A stretch of DNA of 23,341 nt. It comes from a virus. The position numbers were made by a program, and so were the translations under genes. The stretch spans positions 1-23,341 of the IMG/VR virus record IMGVR_UViG_3300017776_000194; one strand, 5' to 3'. Below, piece after piece: positions 5,322 through 11,971 of the stretch. The notes below the pieces were generated by a model. The model did not search any database. It was not told the DNA's origin and worked only from the letters and a program-made list of their open reading frames with translations. The first letter of the stretch is position 1; each line of letters starts with the position of its first letter.

Positions 5322-6507
5322 ATACAAAATATTTGAAGAATCTGATTCACGTTATTTTATTGTAACTGGTGGTAGAGGTTCTGGCAAATCCTTTGCTATT
5401 AACACATTCTTACTATTACTAACATATGAAGCTGGGCATACTATTCTATTTACAAGATATACTTTGCGTTCTGCATCAATATCTATAATACCTGAGTTCA
5501 TAGAAAAAATAGAACTACTAAAAAAAACAGATGATTTTGTAATAACTAAAGATGAGGTATTAAACAAAGTAACTAAATCTAAAATACTATTTAGAGGAAT
5601 CAAAACAAGTTCTGGTGACCAAACTGCAAATCTTAAATCATTACAAGGAATAACTACATGGGTATTTGATGAAGCTGAAGAAATGAGTGATGAAGATATG
5701 TTTGATAAAATAGATTTATCAGTACGTCAAAAGGGTTTAGACAATAGAGTAATATTAATACTAAATCCAACAACTAAAGAGAACTTTATATACCAAAGAT
5801 GGTTTGAAGCAAGAGGTGTAGAAGCTGGAAGTAATATAACTAAAGATGATACAACCTACATTCACACAACTTATTTAGATAACATTGAAAACCTCAGCAC
5901 AAGTTATATAGAGCAAATAGAAAGAATGAAAGAAAGAAGGCCAAGTAGGTACAAGCACACTATACTTGGTTCATGGTTAGATAAAGCAGAAGGTGTAATA
6001 TTTACTAATTGGAAAATAGGAAAGTTTAAGCAAGTAGGTAAAAATGTATTTGGCCAAGATTATGGATTTAGCAATGACCCTACAACATTAGTACAAACCA
6101 ATATAGATAAAGAGAATAAACTAATTTATGTTAAGTTATGTTTTTACCAACCTAAACTCACAACAAGTGATATAGCAACACTAAACACTAAATTTGCAAA
6201 TAGAGATTTAATAGTAGGTGATTCAGCAGAACCAAGATTAATTTCTGAGTTAACAAGAAACAATAATATAGTAGCAGCAATAAAAGGCCAAGGTTCAATA
6301 ACTTATGGCATTAGCTTATTGCAAGATTATGATTTAATCATTGATGAAGAAAGTACAGATTTAATTAAGGAACTAAACAACTACTGTTGGTTGGAAAAGA
6401 AATCACAAACACCAATAGATAAATTTAACCATGCTATTGATGCATTAAGATATGCAGTAAGCTACCAATTACAGAACCCAAATAAAGGTGAATATTACTA
6501 TTATTAA
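5299..6507 (+). CDS. terL: Terminase large subunit
   Basis: A 402-residue packaging ATPase/nuclease (PBSX/Terminase_3 type). ATPase domain: Walker A GGRGSGKS (24-31), a coupling region around LKSLQGITT, Walker B WVFDEAEE (121-128) and the motif III-like ILILNPTT (152-159). The RNase H-like nuclease domain has its acidic residues in GQDYGFSNDP (D254), VGDSAEP (D308) and HAIDALRYA (D381). The start is GTG within the small subunit gene; downstream starts would cut into the lead before Walker A. The full set of motifs is present, so it should be active. It cuts and translocates phage DNA into proheads. Confidence 0.95.
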   Translation: MQLSLSNKYKIFEESDSRYFIVTGGRGSGKSFAINTFLLLLTYEAGHTILFTRYTLRSASISIIPEFIEKIELLKKTDDFVITKDEVLNKVTKSKILFRGIKTSSGDQTANLKSLQGITTWVFDEAEEMSDEDMFDKIDLSVRQKGLDNRVILILNPTTKENFIYQRWFEARGVEAGSNITKDDTTYIHTTYLDNIENLSTSYIEQIERMKERRPSRYKHTILGSWLDKAEGVIFTNWKIGKFKQVGKNVFGQDYGFSNDPTTLVQTNIDKENKLIYVKLCFYQPKLTTSDIATLNTKFANRDLIVGDSAEPRLISELTRNNNIVAAIKGQGSITYGISLLQDYDLIIDEESTDLIKELNNYCWLEKKSQTPIDKFNHAIDALRYAVSYQLQNPNKGEYYYY

Positions 6508-6527
6508 AAATAAATATTAAATTCCTA

Positions 6528-6564
6528 TATAACAAAGTCAAAAAAAAAACATTTATATAATATG
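6528..6564 (+). promoter_or_regulatory. 37-bp repeated upstream element, copy 1
   Basis: TATAACAA at 6528-6535, then a run of ten A (6540-6549), then CATTTATATAATATG ending at the ATG of a small frame. It matches copy 2 (15174-15210) without gaps, with 33 of 37 positions identical by eye. It sits in the only longer non-coding gap after the terminase gene. The 3' end resembles a -10 box (TATAAT), but this directly abuts the ATG, so a standard promoter would initiate downstream of that ATG. A phage-specific promoter or a translation leader is inferred. Confidence 0.55.
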
Positions 6565-6660
6565 AAGCTTATTAAAAAGATAATTAAATACATTAAATAT
6601 ATTGAACAAGAAAAATTTAAATTAAGTATTAAAGCATTTACACCAACTAACATTTTTTAA
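6562..6660 (+). CDS. 32-residue basic ORF after the repeated element
   Basis: A short frame (MKLIKKIIKYIKYIEQEKFK at the start) that begins at the ATG ending the first repeated 37-bp element and stops 1 nt before the next gene. It is basic and amphipathic. If the upstream element is a promoter with its -10 box next to the ATG, the transcript may not contain this start codon, so the frame may not be translated. No family recognised. Confidence 0.35.
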   Translation: MKLIKKIIKYIKYIEQEKFKLSIKAFTPTNIF

Positions 6661-6661
6661 T

Positions 6662-7306
6662 ATGGCAATTAAACTAACTATACCAGAATCACTAAATGAA
6701 ATTACATTAGGCCAATATCAAAAATGGCTTAAAATAACTGATGGCAAAGAAATGAATACTTTTTACCAACAGAAGATGATTGAGATATTTTGTAAAACAA
6801 GATTAATAGATGCTTTAAGAATGAAGGTAACAGACATTAATAAAATTACTTTTGACTTAAATAAAATATTTGAAGATAAACCAGCATTTAAAGATAGATT
6901 CAGAATGAATGAAAAAGAATTTGGATTCATTCCTAAATTAGATGATATGACTTTTGGAGAGTATGTTGATTTAGATAATTATCTTAATGAATGGGAAACA
7001 ATGGATAAAGCTATGGGTGTTTTATTTAGGCCAATATCATTTAAAAGAAAAGGGCAATACAGAATTGAAGAATATGAAACTGCAAGTAAATACAATATGA
7101 AAAATATGCCTTTAGATATTGTAATGGCTTCATTGCTTTTTTTTTGGAATTTAAAAAGAGAATTATTGAAACATATAGTGAACTATTTACAGAATCAGCA
7201 AGAAGTGAATTTGCCTCCACATCTGATAGCTTCATTAAAAAATGGGGTTGGTATCAATCCATTTACGGACTCAGTAAGGGAGATATTAGAAACATATCAG
7301 AAGTGA
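6662..7306 (+). CDS. Putative tail assembly chaperone, frame-0 product
   Basis: A 214-residue soluble protein. The conserved-looking core includes IPESLNEITLGQYQKWLKI at the start, LDDMTFGEYVDLDNYLNEWE in the middle, AMGVLFRPISFK, and MASLLFFWNLKRELLKHIVNYL near residue 155. It ends with SLKNGVGINPF and a short helical tail. I recognise this as the frame-0 half of a Bacteroidota phage pair in which the second half (see 7144-7404) lies in the -1 frame of the same region. The arrangement mirrors G/GT tail assembly chaperones, which escort the tape measure protein. It follows the terminase and leads the tail module. The chaperone role is inferred from architecture. Confidence 0.65.
   Translation: MAIKLTIPESLNEITLGQYQKWLKITDGKEMNTFYQQKMIEIFCKTRLIDALRMKVTDINKITFDLNKIFEDKPAFKDRFRMNEKEFGFIPKLDDMTFGEYVDLDNYLNEWETMDKAMGVLFRPISFKRKGQYRIEEYETASKYNMKNMPLDIVMASLLFFWNLKRELLKHIVNYLQNQQEVNLPPHLIASLKNGVGINPFTDSVREILETYQK
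7138..7144 (+). other. Candidate -1 slippery heptamer T TTT TTT
   Basis: A run of nine T (7137-7145) contains T_TTT_TTT in the frame of the 6662 gene: the codons are CTT TTT TTT TGG. After a -1 slip the next codon is TTG at 7144, leading directly into the KWGWY-containing frame. It lies well upstream of the conserved part of that frame. Transcriptional slippage on the T run is also possible. Confidence 0.45.
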
Positions 7307-7404
7307 CTAAATTAAAGTTGCATCAATGTTTGTATATGTTATCATTTGAAAAGGACAAAGCAAAAGTAGAAGAAAGTATTTTAAAAAGAAATGCAAAAGG
7401 ATAA
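7144..7404 (+). CDS. -1 frame extension of the tail assembly chaperone (GT-like)
   Basis: This frame is open from 7090 to 7404 (a TAA at 7087-7089 closes it upstream) and overlaps the frame-0 gene by over 160 nt. It has no ATG ahead of its conserved part; only a TTG at 7144 could start it. It encodes the recognisable phage segment FIKKWGWYQSIYGLSKGDI, then EVTKLKLHQCLYMLSFEKDKAKVEE. A -1 shift from the 6662 frame gives a 247-residue fusion. Two in-frame slippery heptamers are available (7138-7144 and 7237-7243). The extension ends inside the next gene (14-nt overlap). Expression by ribosomal frameshifting is inferred. Confidence 0.7.
   Translation: MEFKKRIIETYSELFTESARSEFASTSDSFIKKWGWYQSIYGLSKGDIRNISEVTKLKLHQCLYMLSFEKDKAKVEESILKRNAKG
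7237..7243 (+). other. Candidate -1 slippery heptamer A AAA AAT
   Basis: In the frame of the 6662 gene the codons are TTA AAA AAT GGG (L-K-N-G). A_AAA_AAT fits the X_XXY_YYZ pattern; a -1 slip gives K-K then TGG, joining frame 0 precisely at the WGWY segment. Because frame 0 upstream of this point looks protein-like (RELLKHIVNYL), this site seems the more likely of the two. Confidence 0.5.
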
Positions 7405-7657
7405 AATAATAGAAGAATTAATAGAAAGAAAACTATTCTTAGAAGATGATGTAATTGTTCTTGCAGATGGTTATGAAGATGCCATGATTGGTGTTACTGC
7501 TACAAAACCATTAAGAGTGATATATGACTTTTGGAAATGTTTAGACATTACAATAAAAGATGAAGATATGAGTTTTGATGATGCATTAGATTTTTTAAAT
7601 GAATTTATAGAAGAAGATATGGGTGGACATTCTCCCCTATACATAAAAAATATATAG
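7391..7657 (+). CDS. Conserved small phage protein (DxxxGVT...YDxxKC type)
   Basis: An 88-residue acidic protein of a pattern widespread in phages: DAMIGVTATKPLRVIYDFWKCLD, then DEDMSFDDALDFLNEFIEEDMGG and SPLYI. The usual signature is D-A-x-x-G-V, Y-D-x-x-K-C, D-x-M-x-x-x-x-A-x-x-x-x-x-x-N and a terminal P-x-(F/Y). No catalytic function is known to me. It starts 14 nt before the end of the chaperone extension and is followed after 1 nt by the next tail gene. A structural or assembly role is inferred from position only. Confidence 0.65.
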   Translation: MQKDKIIEELIERKLFLEDDVIVLADGYEDAMIGVTATKPLRVIYDFWKCLDITIKDEDMSFDDALDFLNEFIEEDMGGHSPLYIKNI

Positions 7658-7658
7658 T

Positions 7659-8114
7659 ATGAATAGTTTTTACAGAGTAATAGACAATATTAAAAATGCA
7701 ATAAGTGCTGAACCATTTAACCACCAAGTTACATTTGGAGATATAGCAGACATTGATTTGCAAAAACAAAGCTTATATCCATTGTGCCATATAATGATTA
7801 ATAATGCAACTATTACTAATAACATAGTTCAGCAGAACATGACAATATTTTTAATGGATTTAGTAGATGTAAGCAACTCTGAAGATGCAAGTTTATTTTT
7901 AGGTAATGACAATAGGCAAGACATACTAAATACTCAATTAGCATTAGGCACAAGAATAATGAGGGTATTACAAAAAGCTGATGCATATAGAGATGAATTT
8001 GAAATTGTAGGAGATGCAACTTGTGAACCATTTACAGAAAGGTTTGAAAACATGTTAGCTGGCTGGGCAATAACATTTACTATTAACACTTATACAGATA
8101 TGACATATTGCTAA
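7659..8114 (+). CDS. Putative tail terminator / completion protein
   Basis: A 151-residue protein with helix at the N-terminus (FYRVIDNIKNAIS), a strand pair (SLYPLCHIMINNATITNN, then NMTIFLMDLVD), a helix (DILNTQLALGTRIMRVLQ) and a final strand region (MLAGWAITFTINTYTDM). This alternation, with the LAGWAITFTI strand near the end, resembles Bacteroidota phage tail-terminator-like proteins. It stops at the ATG of the gp10-like gene (TAATG, 1-nt overlap). The tail terminator and gp10-like genes are often adjacent, which supports the call. The family assignment is tentative. Confidence 0.5.
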   Translation: MNSFYRVIDNIKNAISAEPFNHQVTFGDIADIDLQKQSLYPLCHIMINNATITNNIVQQNMTIFLMDLVDVSNSEDASLFLGNDNRQDILNTQLALGTRIMRVLQKADAYRDEFEIVGDATCEPFTERFENMLAGWAITFTINTYTDMTYC

Positions 8115-8608
8115 TGAAAAATTTTGAAGAAGCATTAAAGAAGTATGCAGAATATGTAACTAAAAAAGCTAAGGAAAATTTAGCTAAGGGTGGCAAATAT
8201 GGTTCACAAGATAAAACTGGTGCTTTATCAAATAGCTTAAGTTATAATATTAATAAAGGCAAGGTTTCATTTTTAGCAGAAAATTATGGAGTGTTTCAAG
8301 ACCAAGGTGTAAAAGGTGCAAAGTTAACTTACCCTGAAAGTAGAACATCACCATTTAAATACACAACTAAAATGCCACCAAGCAGTGTATTTGATAAATG
8401 GAGCATTAGAAGTGGAATAGCACCAAGAGATAAAAAGGGAAGGTTTATTAAAAGAAAGTCATTAAACTTTTTAATAGCCAGAAGCATATATAAAAAAGGA
8501 ATTAGAGCAACTATGTTTTTTACTAAACCATTTGAAGAAGCTTTGCCCTTATTTGAAGATGAAATATTAGAAGGGTTTTTAGAAGATAATTTAAATTTAG
8601 AAGAATGA
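8114..8608 (+). CDS. HK97 gp10-like head-tail/tail completion protein
   Basis: The ATG at 8114 (MKNFEEALKKYAEYV) is preferred over the TTG at 8108, giving a 1-nt overlap with the preceding stop. The protein has an N-terminal helix, a KTGALSNSLSYNI segment, then AENYGVFQDQGVKG, matching the Y-G-x-x-x-x-x-G pattern of HK97-gp10-like proteins. A basic middle (FDKWSIRSGIAPRDKKGRFIKR) and a C-terminal helical part (ARSIYKKGIRATMFFTKPFEEA) follow; the last segment is a common ending in this family. It probably joins the tail to the head-completion complex. It overlaps the next gene by 4 nt (ATGA). Confidence 0.65.
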   Translation: MKNFEEALKKYAEYVTKKAKENLAKGGKYGSQDKTGALSNSLSYNINKGKVSFLAENYGVFQDQGVKGAKLTYPESRTSPFKYTTKMPPSSVFDKWSIRSGIAPRDKKGRFIKRKSLNFLIARSIYKKGIRATMFFTKPFEEALPLFEDEILEGFLEDNLNLEE

Positions 8609-9639
8609 GTACAAGAATACAAACAAGGTCTCCATATTATATAAGACCAGCAAATGTAACTGGATTAACATCAACGCAATTAAAGTTATATATTTTTAGT
8701 GGTGTGATTGGAGATAAACCAGCTTCACCACAATATACACTAACTAAAAAACCCATCAACAGTGAAACAAGTGTTACATTTGAAATAAGTGAATTAATAC
8801 AAGATTACTTTTCACATGCTTTTACAGGTTCATATTCTGGTGCTGGTTCAACTCTATGGGTGATTGCTGATTTTCAATATACAACATCAAGTGCGGTAAC
8901 AACTTCATCAAGTACATTTTTAGCATTTGATTCATTTAGTGAGTTTAAGAATGGCGCAAACTATCTTTTGAATTTAGATGATTTAGTAACTGCAAGTTAT
9001 ATGCAATATAATAAAGGAACTACAATAGTATTACCAATAAATGCAGAATCAGCAACTAATGTAACATTTAAATTAAACGGCTCTAATGTTCAAACAACTG
9101 CAATCACAGATAATGGAAACACAAACCAAAAAATACAATATATTACTTATTCTGGTACTGCTGATAGAATTGATATTGCTGGGAATGTAGGTGATACAAT
9201 TATAACACTTGAAGAAGTAGAAGAATGTAAATACACACCTATTAAAATAACATTCATAAATAAGAATGGAGCATTGCAGAATTTATGGTTCTTTAAAAAG
9301 TCATTAGAAAACATGAATGTAACTAAAAACCAATTCAATAGGAATTTATTAGATAGAGTTAATGTAAGTTATACAACAACAGAAGCTTCAAAAAGAACAT
9401 ATGACATAAATGCAAATGAATCAATTAGTATTAATTCAGGTTTTGTAGATGAAGCCATGAATCCAACATTTGAAGAATTATTAGTTAGCAATTTAGTGTG
9501 GATGACAAAAGACAGTACAGTATTTCCAATGAAAGTTGCTGATAGTTCACTAAGTTTTAAAACAAGTTTAAATGATAAATTAATAAACTATGCTATCAAT
9601 TTTGAATATGCATTTGATTTAATTAATAACGTACATTAA
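8605..9639 (+). CDS. Virion protein, probable tail/baseplate component
   Basis: A 344-residue, Thr/Ser/Asn-rich, beta-rich protein with no signal peptide or membrane segment. It begins TRIQTRSPYYIRPANVT and has strand-like repeats typical of tail adaptor or baseplate proteins. A conserved-looking piece is KITFINKNGALQNLWFFKKS in the second half, where a phage structural domain often has 'F.N..G....f.f..k'. It overlaps the previous gene by 4 nt and the next by 1 nt, and both flanking genes look structural. The precise role is unknown; a distal tail or baseplate hub partner is my best inference. Confidence 0.55.
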   Translation: MSTRIQTRSPYYIRPANVTGLTSTQLKLYIFSGVIGDKPASPQYTLTKKPINSETSVTFEISELIQDYFSHAFTGSYSGAGSTLWVIADFQYTTSSAVTTSSSTFLAFDSFSEFKNGANYLLNLDDLVTASYMQYNKGTTIVLPINAESATNVTFKLNGSNVQTTAITDNGNTNQKIQYITYSGTADRIDIAGNVGDTIITLEEVEECKYTPIKITFINKNGALQNLWFFKKSLENMNVTKNQFNRNLLDRVNVSYTTTEASKRTYDINANESISINSGFVDEAMNPTFEELLVSNLVWMTKDSTVFPMKVADSSLSFKTSLNDKLINYAINFEYAFDLINNVH

Positions 9640-11813
9640 TGCAAGAATTAATATTATATATTAGGCCACAATTTAGAAACAATGTCACACAAGATTATGT
9701 GAAGGTAGATATGTTTAGTGATGAAAATGTAACATTAACACAAGTCATACAAGATGTAAGAGATATTGACAAAGTATTTACAGATTTTTCACAGACGTTT
9801 AGTTTGCCAGCATCACAAATTAATAATAAACTATTTCAACATTGGTACAATCCTGATATAGATGGATTTGATAGCAATATACAAAGTGAAGCAATCATTG
9901 AACTAAATTACCAACCTTTTAAAAGTGGCAAAATACAACTTCAAGAAGTTAAGATGAAGAACAATAAGCCAAGTGTTTACAAGGTTACTTTTTTTGGTAA
10001 AACAGTTTCATTAAATAATACATTTGGTGAGGACCAGTTAGATGATTTAGTTTGGTTAAATAATTTCACTTTTGCAAATAATTATGCTAATGTAAAAGCT
10101 GGTTTAAATTTAGGATTAGATTTTACTGTTAATTCTGTTTCATATACTGATGCAATTATACACCCATTAATTTCAAGGCAACAAAGATATATTTTTGATA
10201 GTAGTGGGAATGGTTCAGATGCTGGAAATATTTCAGCTTCACTTGCAACTAATAATGGTAAAAGAGGTGTATTCCCAGAAGATTTAAAACCAGCTATAAA
10301 AGCAAGTTTAATAATTAAGGCAATAGAAGAACAATACGGAATTACATTTAAATCAAGTGAATTTTTTGATTCAACTGAATTTAGTAATTTATATTTATGG
10401 TTAAATAGAAAAATAGGAAAGTATTCTTTTATTTATGATGTAAGTGTTAGCACTACATTTTCTTGTGTTAATGATATTAGTGGTTCTTGTACATTTTTTG
10501 CATCAACCTCAACTTCATTATTTGATAATGGTAAATATAAAATTAAATCAGTTACTGACAGAGATGTTTTTACTTATAAAGCAACTGTAACACCAACAGT
10601 AGCAACTGCAATTTATACAATAGAAATAGTTGATGAATTAACAGATACAGTAGTAGCAACAATTACTGGAAGTGGTACACAAAATGTTTCAGTTTTGTAT
10701 GCTTTAATTTCTAATACTCAAATTCCAATTGGAGAATCTAAACATTTAGTCACAAGAGTTGTTTCAAATGCTGCATTAACTTTTTCATTAGAATTACAAG
10801 TTGATTATGATGAAATTTCTGGTGTTACTACATTACAATCTTATCAAAGCACATATACTTCTTCTGGTTCAATAAATGCAGTTGCTGCCAATTTGTTTCC
10901 AACACAAGAAATACCAGAAATGAAAATACTTGACTTTTTAAAAGGTTTATTTAAGCAATTTAATTTAACTGCATTTCTAAATGATAGTGATGAAATAGTA
11001 GTAAAAACATTAGATTATTTTTATGGTGATTCTTCTACTACTCATGATATTAGCCAATATGTTAAAACAGATGAAAATACAGTAAGTGAAGCATTGCCAT
11101 TTACTGACATTAATTTTAGTTATCCTGAAGCAAGTACAAAACTATCACAAGCATATAGCAACATTCACAATAGACAATATGGTAAATTAGATTATGAAGC
11201 CAATGCAAGTAGGGGTTCACAATATAAAATAGATTCACCATTTGGCCATATGTTATTTGAAAGATTACAAGATTTAGATGATGATTCATATACAGAAATA
11301 CAATATGGTTTAAGTGTTAATGAATCTGATAATGAAGTATTAACAAAACCATTATTATTTTATGGAGTTTACCAATCATCAATAAGTAGTGCAATTAATA
11401 TGATAGATAATGTTAGACCTGAAGATGGCGGTTTACCAAGCGGTTCAGTATCAAATGATTCATTAACTGCTTATTGGATGCCTCACAATGCAAATGAATT
11501 AGGAACTGCATCTACTGCCCCAGCATTTAATTTAAACTTTGGTAGTGAAATAAATAGTTACACATTAACTGACTATGGTGGAAACAATAATTCTTTATTT
11601 CAAAAGTTTTATGAAAATTATATAGTAAGAGTATTCAATACAAGAACAAGAATATTTAAATACAAAGCCATATTACCATTAAAGTTTTTATTAACTTATT
11701 CATTAGCTGATAAAGTTTTTGTAAATGGAAGGGCATTTACTATAAATAAAATAACAACTAAACTACAAACTGGAGAATCATCACTTGAATTATTAAATGA
11801 ACCAACATCATGA
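9639..11813 (+). CDS. Large tail/baseplate protein
   Basis: A 724-residue virion protein of a type common in Bacteroidota phages. Near the N-terminus it has DIDKVFTDFSQTFSLPAS and NNKLFQHWYNPDIDGF, a conserved marker segment. A Thr/Val-rich insertion at about 265-405 reads like one or two beta-sandwich (Ig-like) units. It is followed by MKILDFLKGLFKQFNLTAFL (near 428) and DEIVVKTLDYFYG. The C-terminal end (VFNGRAFTINKITTKL-like, TGESSLELLNE) resembles endings of tail hub proteins. It starts by a 1-nt overlap and ends overlapping the next small gene (ATGA). A central hub/baseplate function is inferred from size and place before the tape measure. Confidence 0.6.
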   Translation: MQELILYIRPQFRNNVTQDYVKVDMFSDENVTLTQVIQDVRDIDKVFTDFSQTFSLPASQINNKLFQHWYNPDIDGFDSNIQSEAIIELNYQPFKSGKIQLQEVKMKNNKPSVYKVTFFGKTVSLNNTFGEDQLDDLVWLNNFTFANNYANVKAGLNLGLDFTVNSVSYTDAIIHPLISRQQRYIFDSSGNGSDAGNISASLATNNGKRGVFPEDLKPAIKASLIIKAIEEQYGITFKSSEFFDSTEFSNLYLWLNRKIGKYSFIYDVSVSTTFSCVNDISGSCTFFASTSTSLFDNGKYKIKSVTDRDVFTYKATVTPTVATAIYTIEIVDELTDTVVATITGSGTQNVSVLYALISNTQIPIGESKHLVTRVVSNAALTFSLELQVDYDEISGVTTLQSYQSTYTSSGSINAVAANLFPTQEIPEMKILDFLKGLFKQFNLTAFLNDSDEIVVKTLDYFYGDSSTTHDISQYVKTDENTVSEALPFTDINFSYPEASTKLSQAYSNIHNRQYGKLDYEANASRGSQYKIDSPFGHMLFERLQDLDDDSYTEIQYGLSVNESDNEVLTKPLLFYGVYQSSISSAINMIDNVRPEDGGLPSGSVSNDSLTAYWMPHNANELGTASTAPAFNLNFGSEINSYTLTDYGGNNNSLFQKFYENYIVRVFNTRTRIFKYKAILPLKFLLTYSLADKVFVNGRAFTINKITTKLQTGESSLELLNEPTS

Positions 11814-11971
11814 AAGAATTAATTGAAGCATTAGAATTTTGCAAGGAAAATAATATATATGATAAAAACATAAATATTGCATTAGGTAAAAATTTATATG
11901 CACAAACTTTTGAAGAAGGTGCAATACAAAAAAAAATAAAAGAATATGAAAACTATCTTAGTAGAAATTGA
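11810..11971 (+). CDS. 53-residue hypothetical protein before the tape measure
   Basis: A small acidic/basic helical protein (MKELIEALEFCKENNIYDKN at the start, ending KEYENYLSRN). Its ATG overlaps the preceding stop (ATGA) and its end overlaps the tape measure gene by 26 nt, which fits the coupling seen throughout. One cysteine, no membrane segment. No family recognised; its position suggests a tail assembly factor. Confidence 0.55.
   Translation: MKELIEALEFCKENNIYDKNINIALGKNLYAQTFEEGAIQKKIKEYENYLSRN

Noticed and set aside
7144-7404. The KWGWY frame as an independent gene started at TTG 7144.
   Set aside because: The TTG lies in the T9 run with no leader, and the architecture fits a -1 extension of the upstream gene better. 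Independent initiation cannot be fully excluded.
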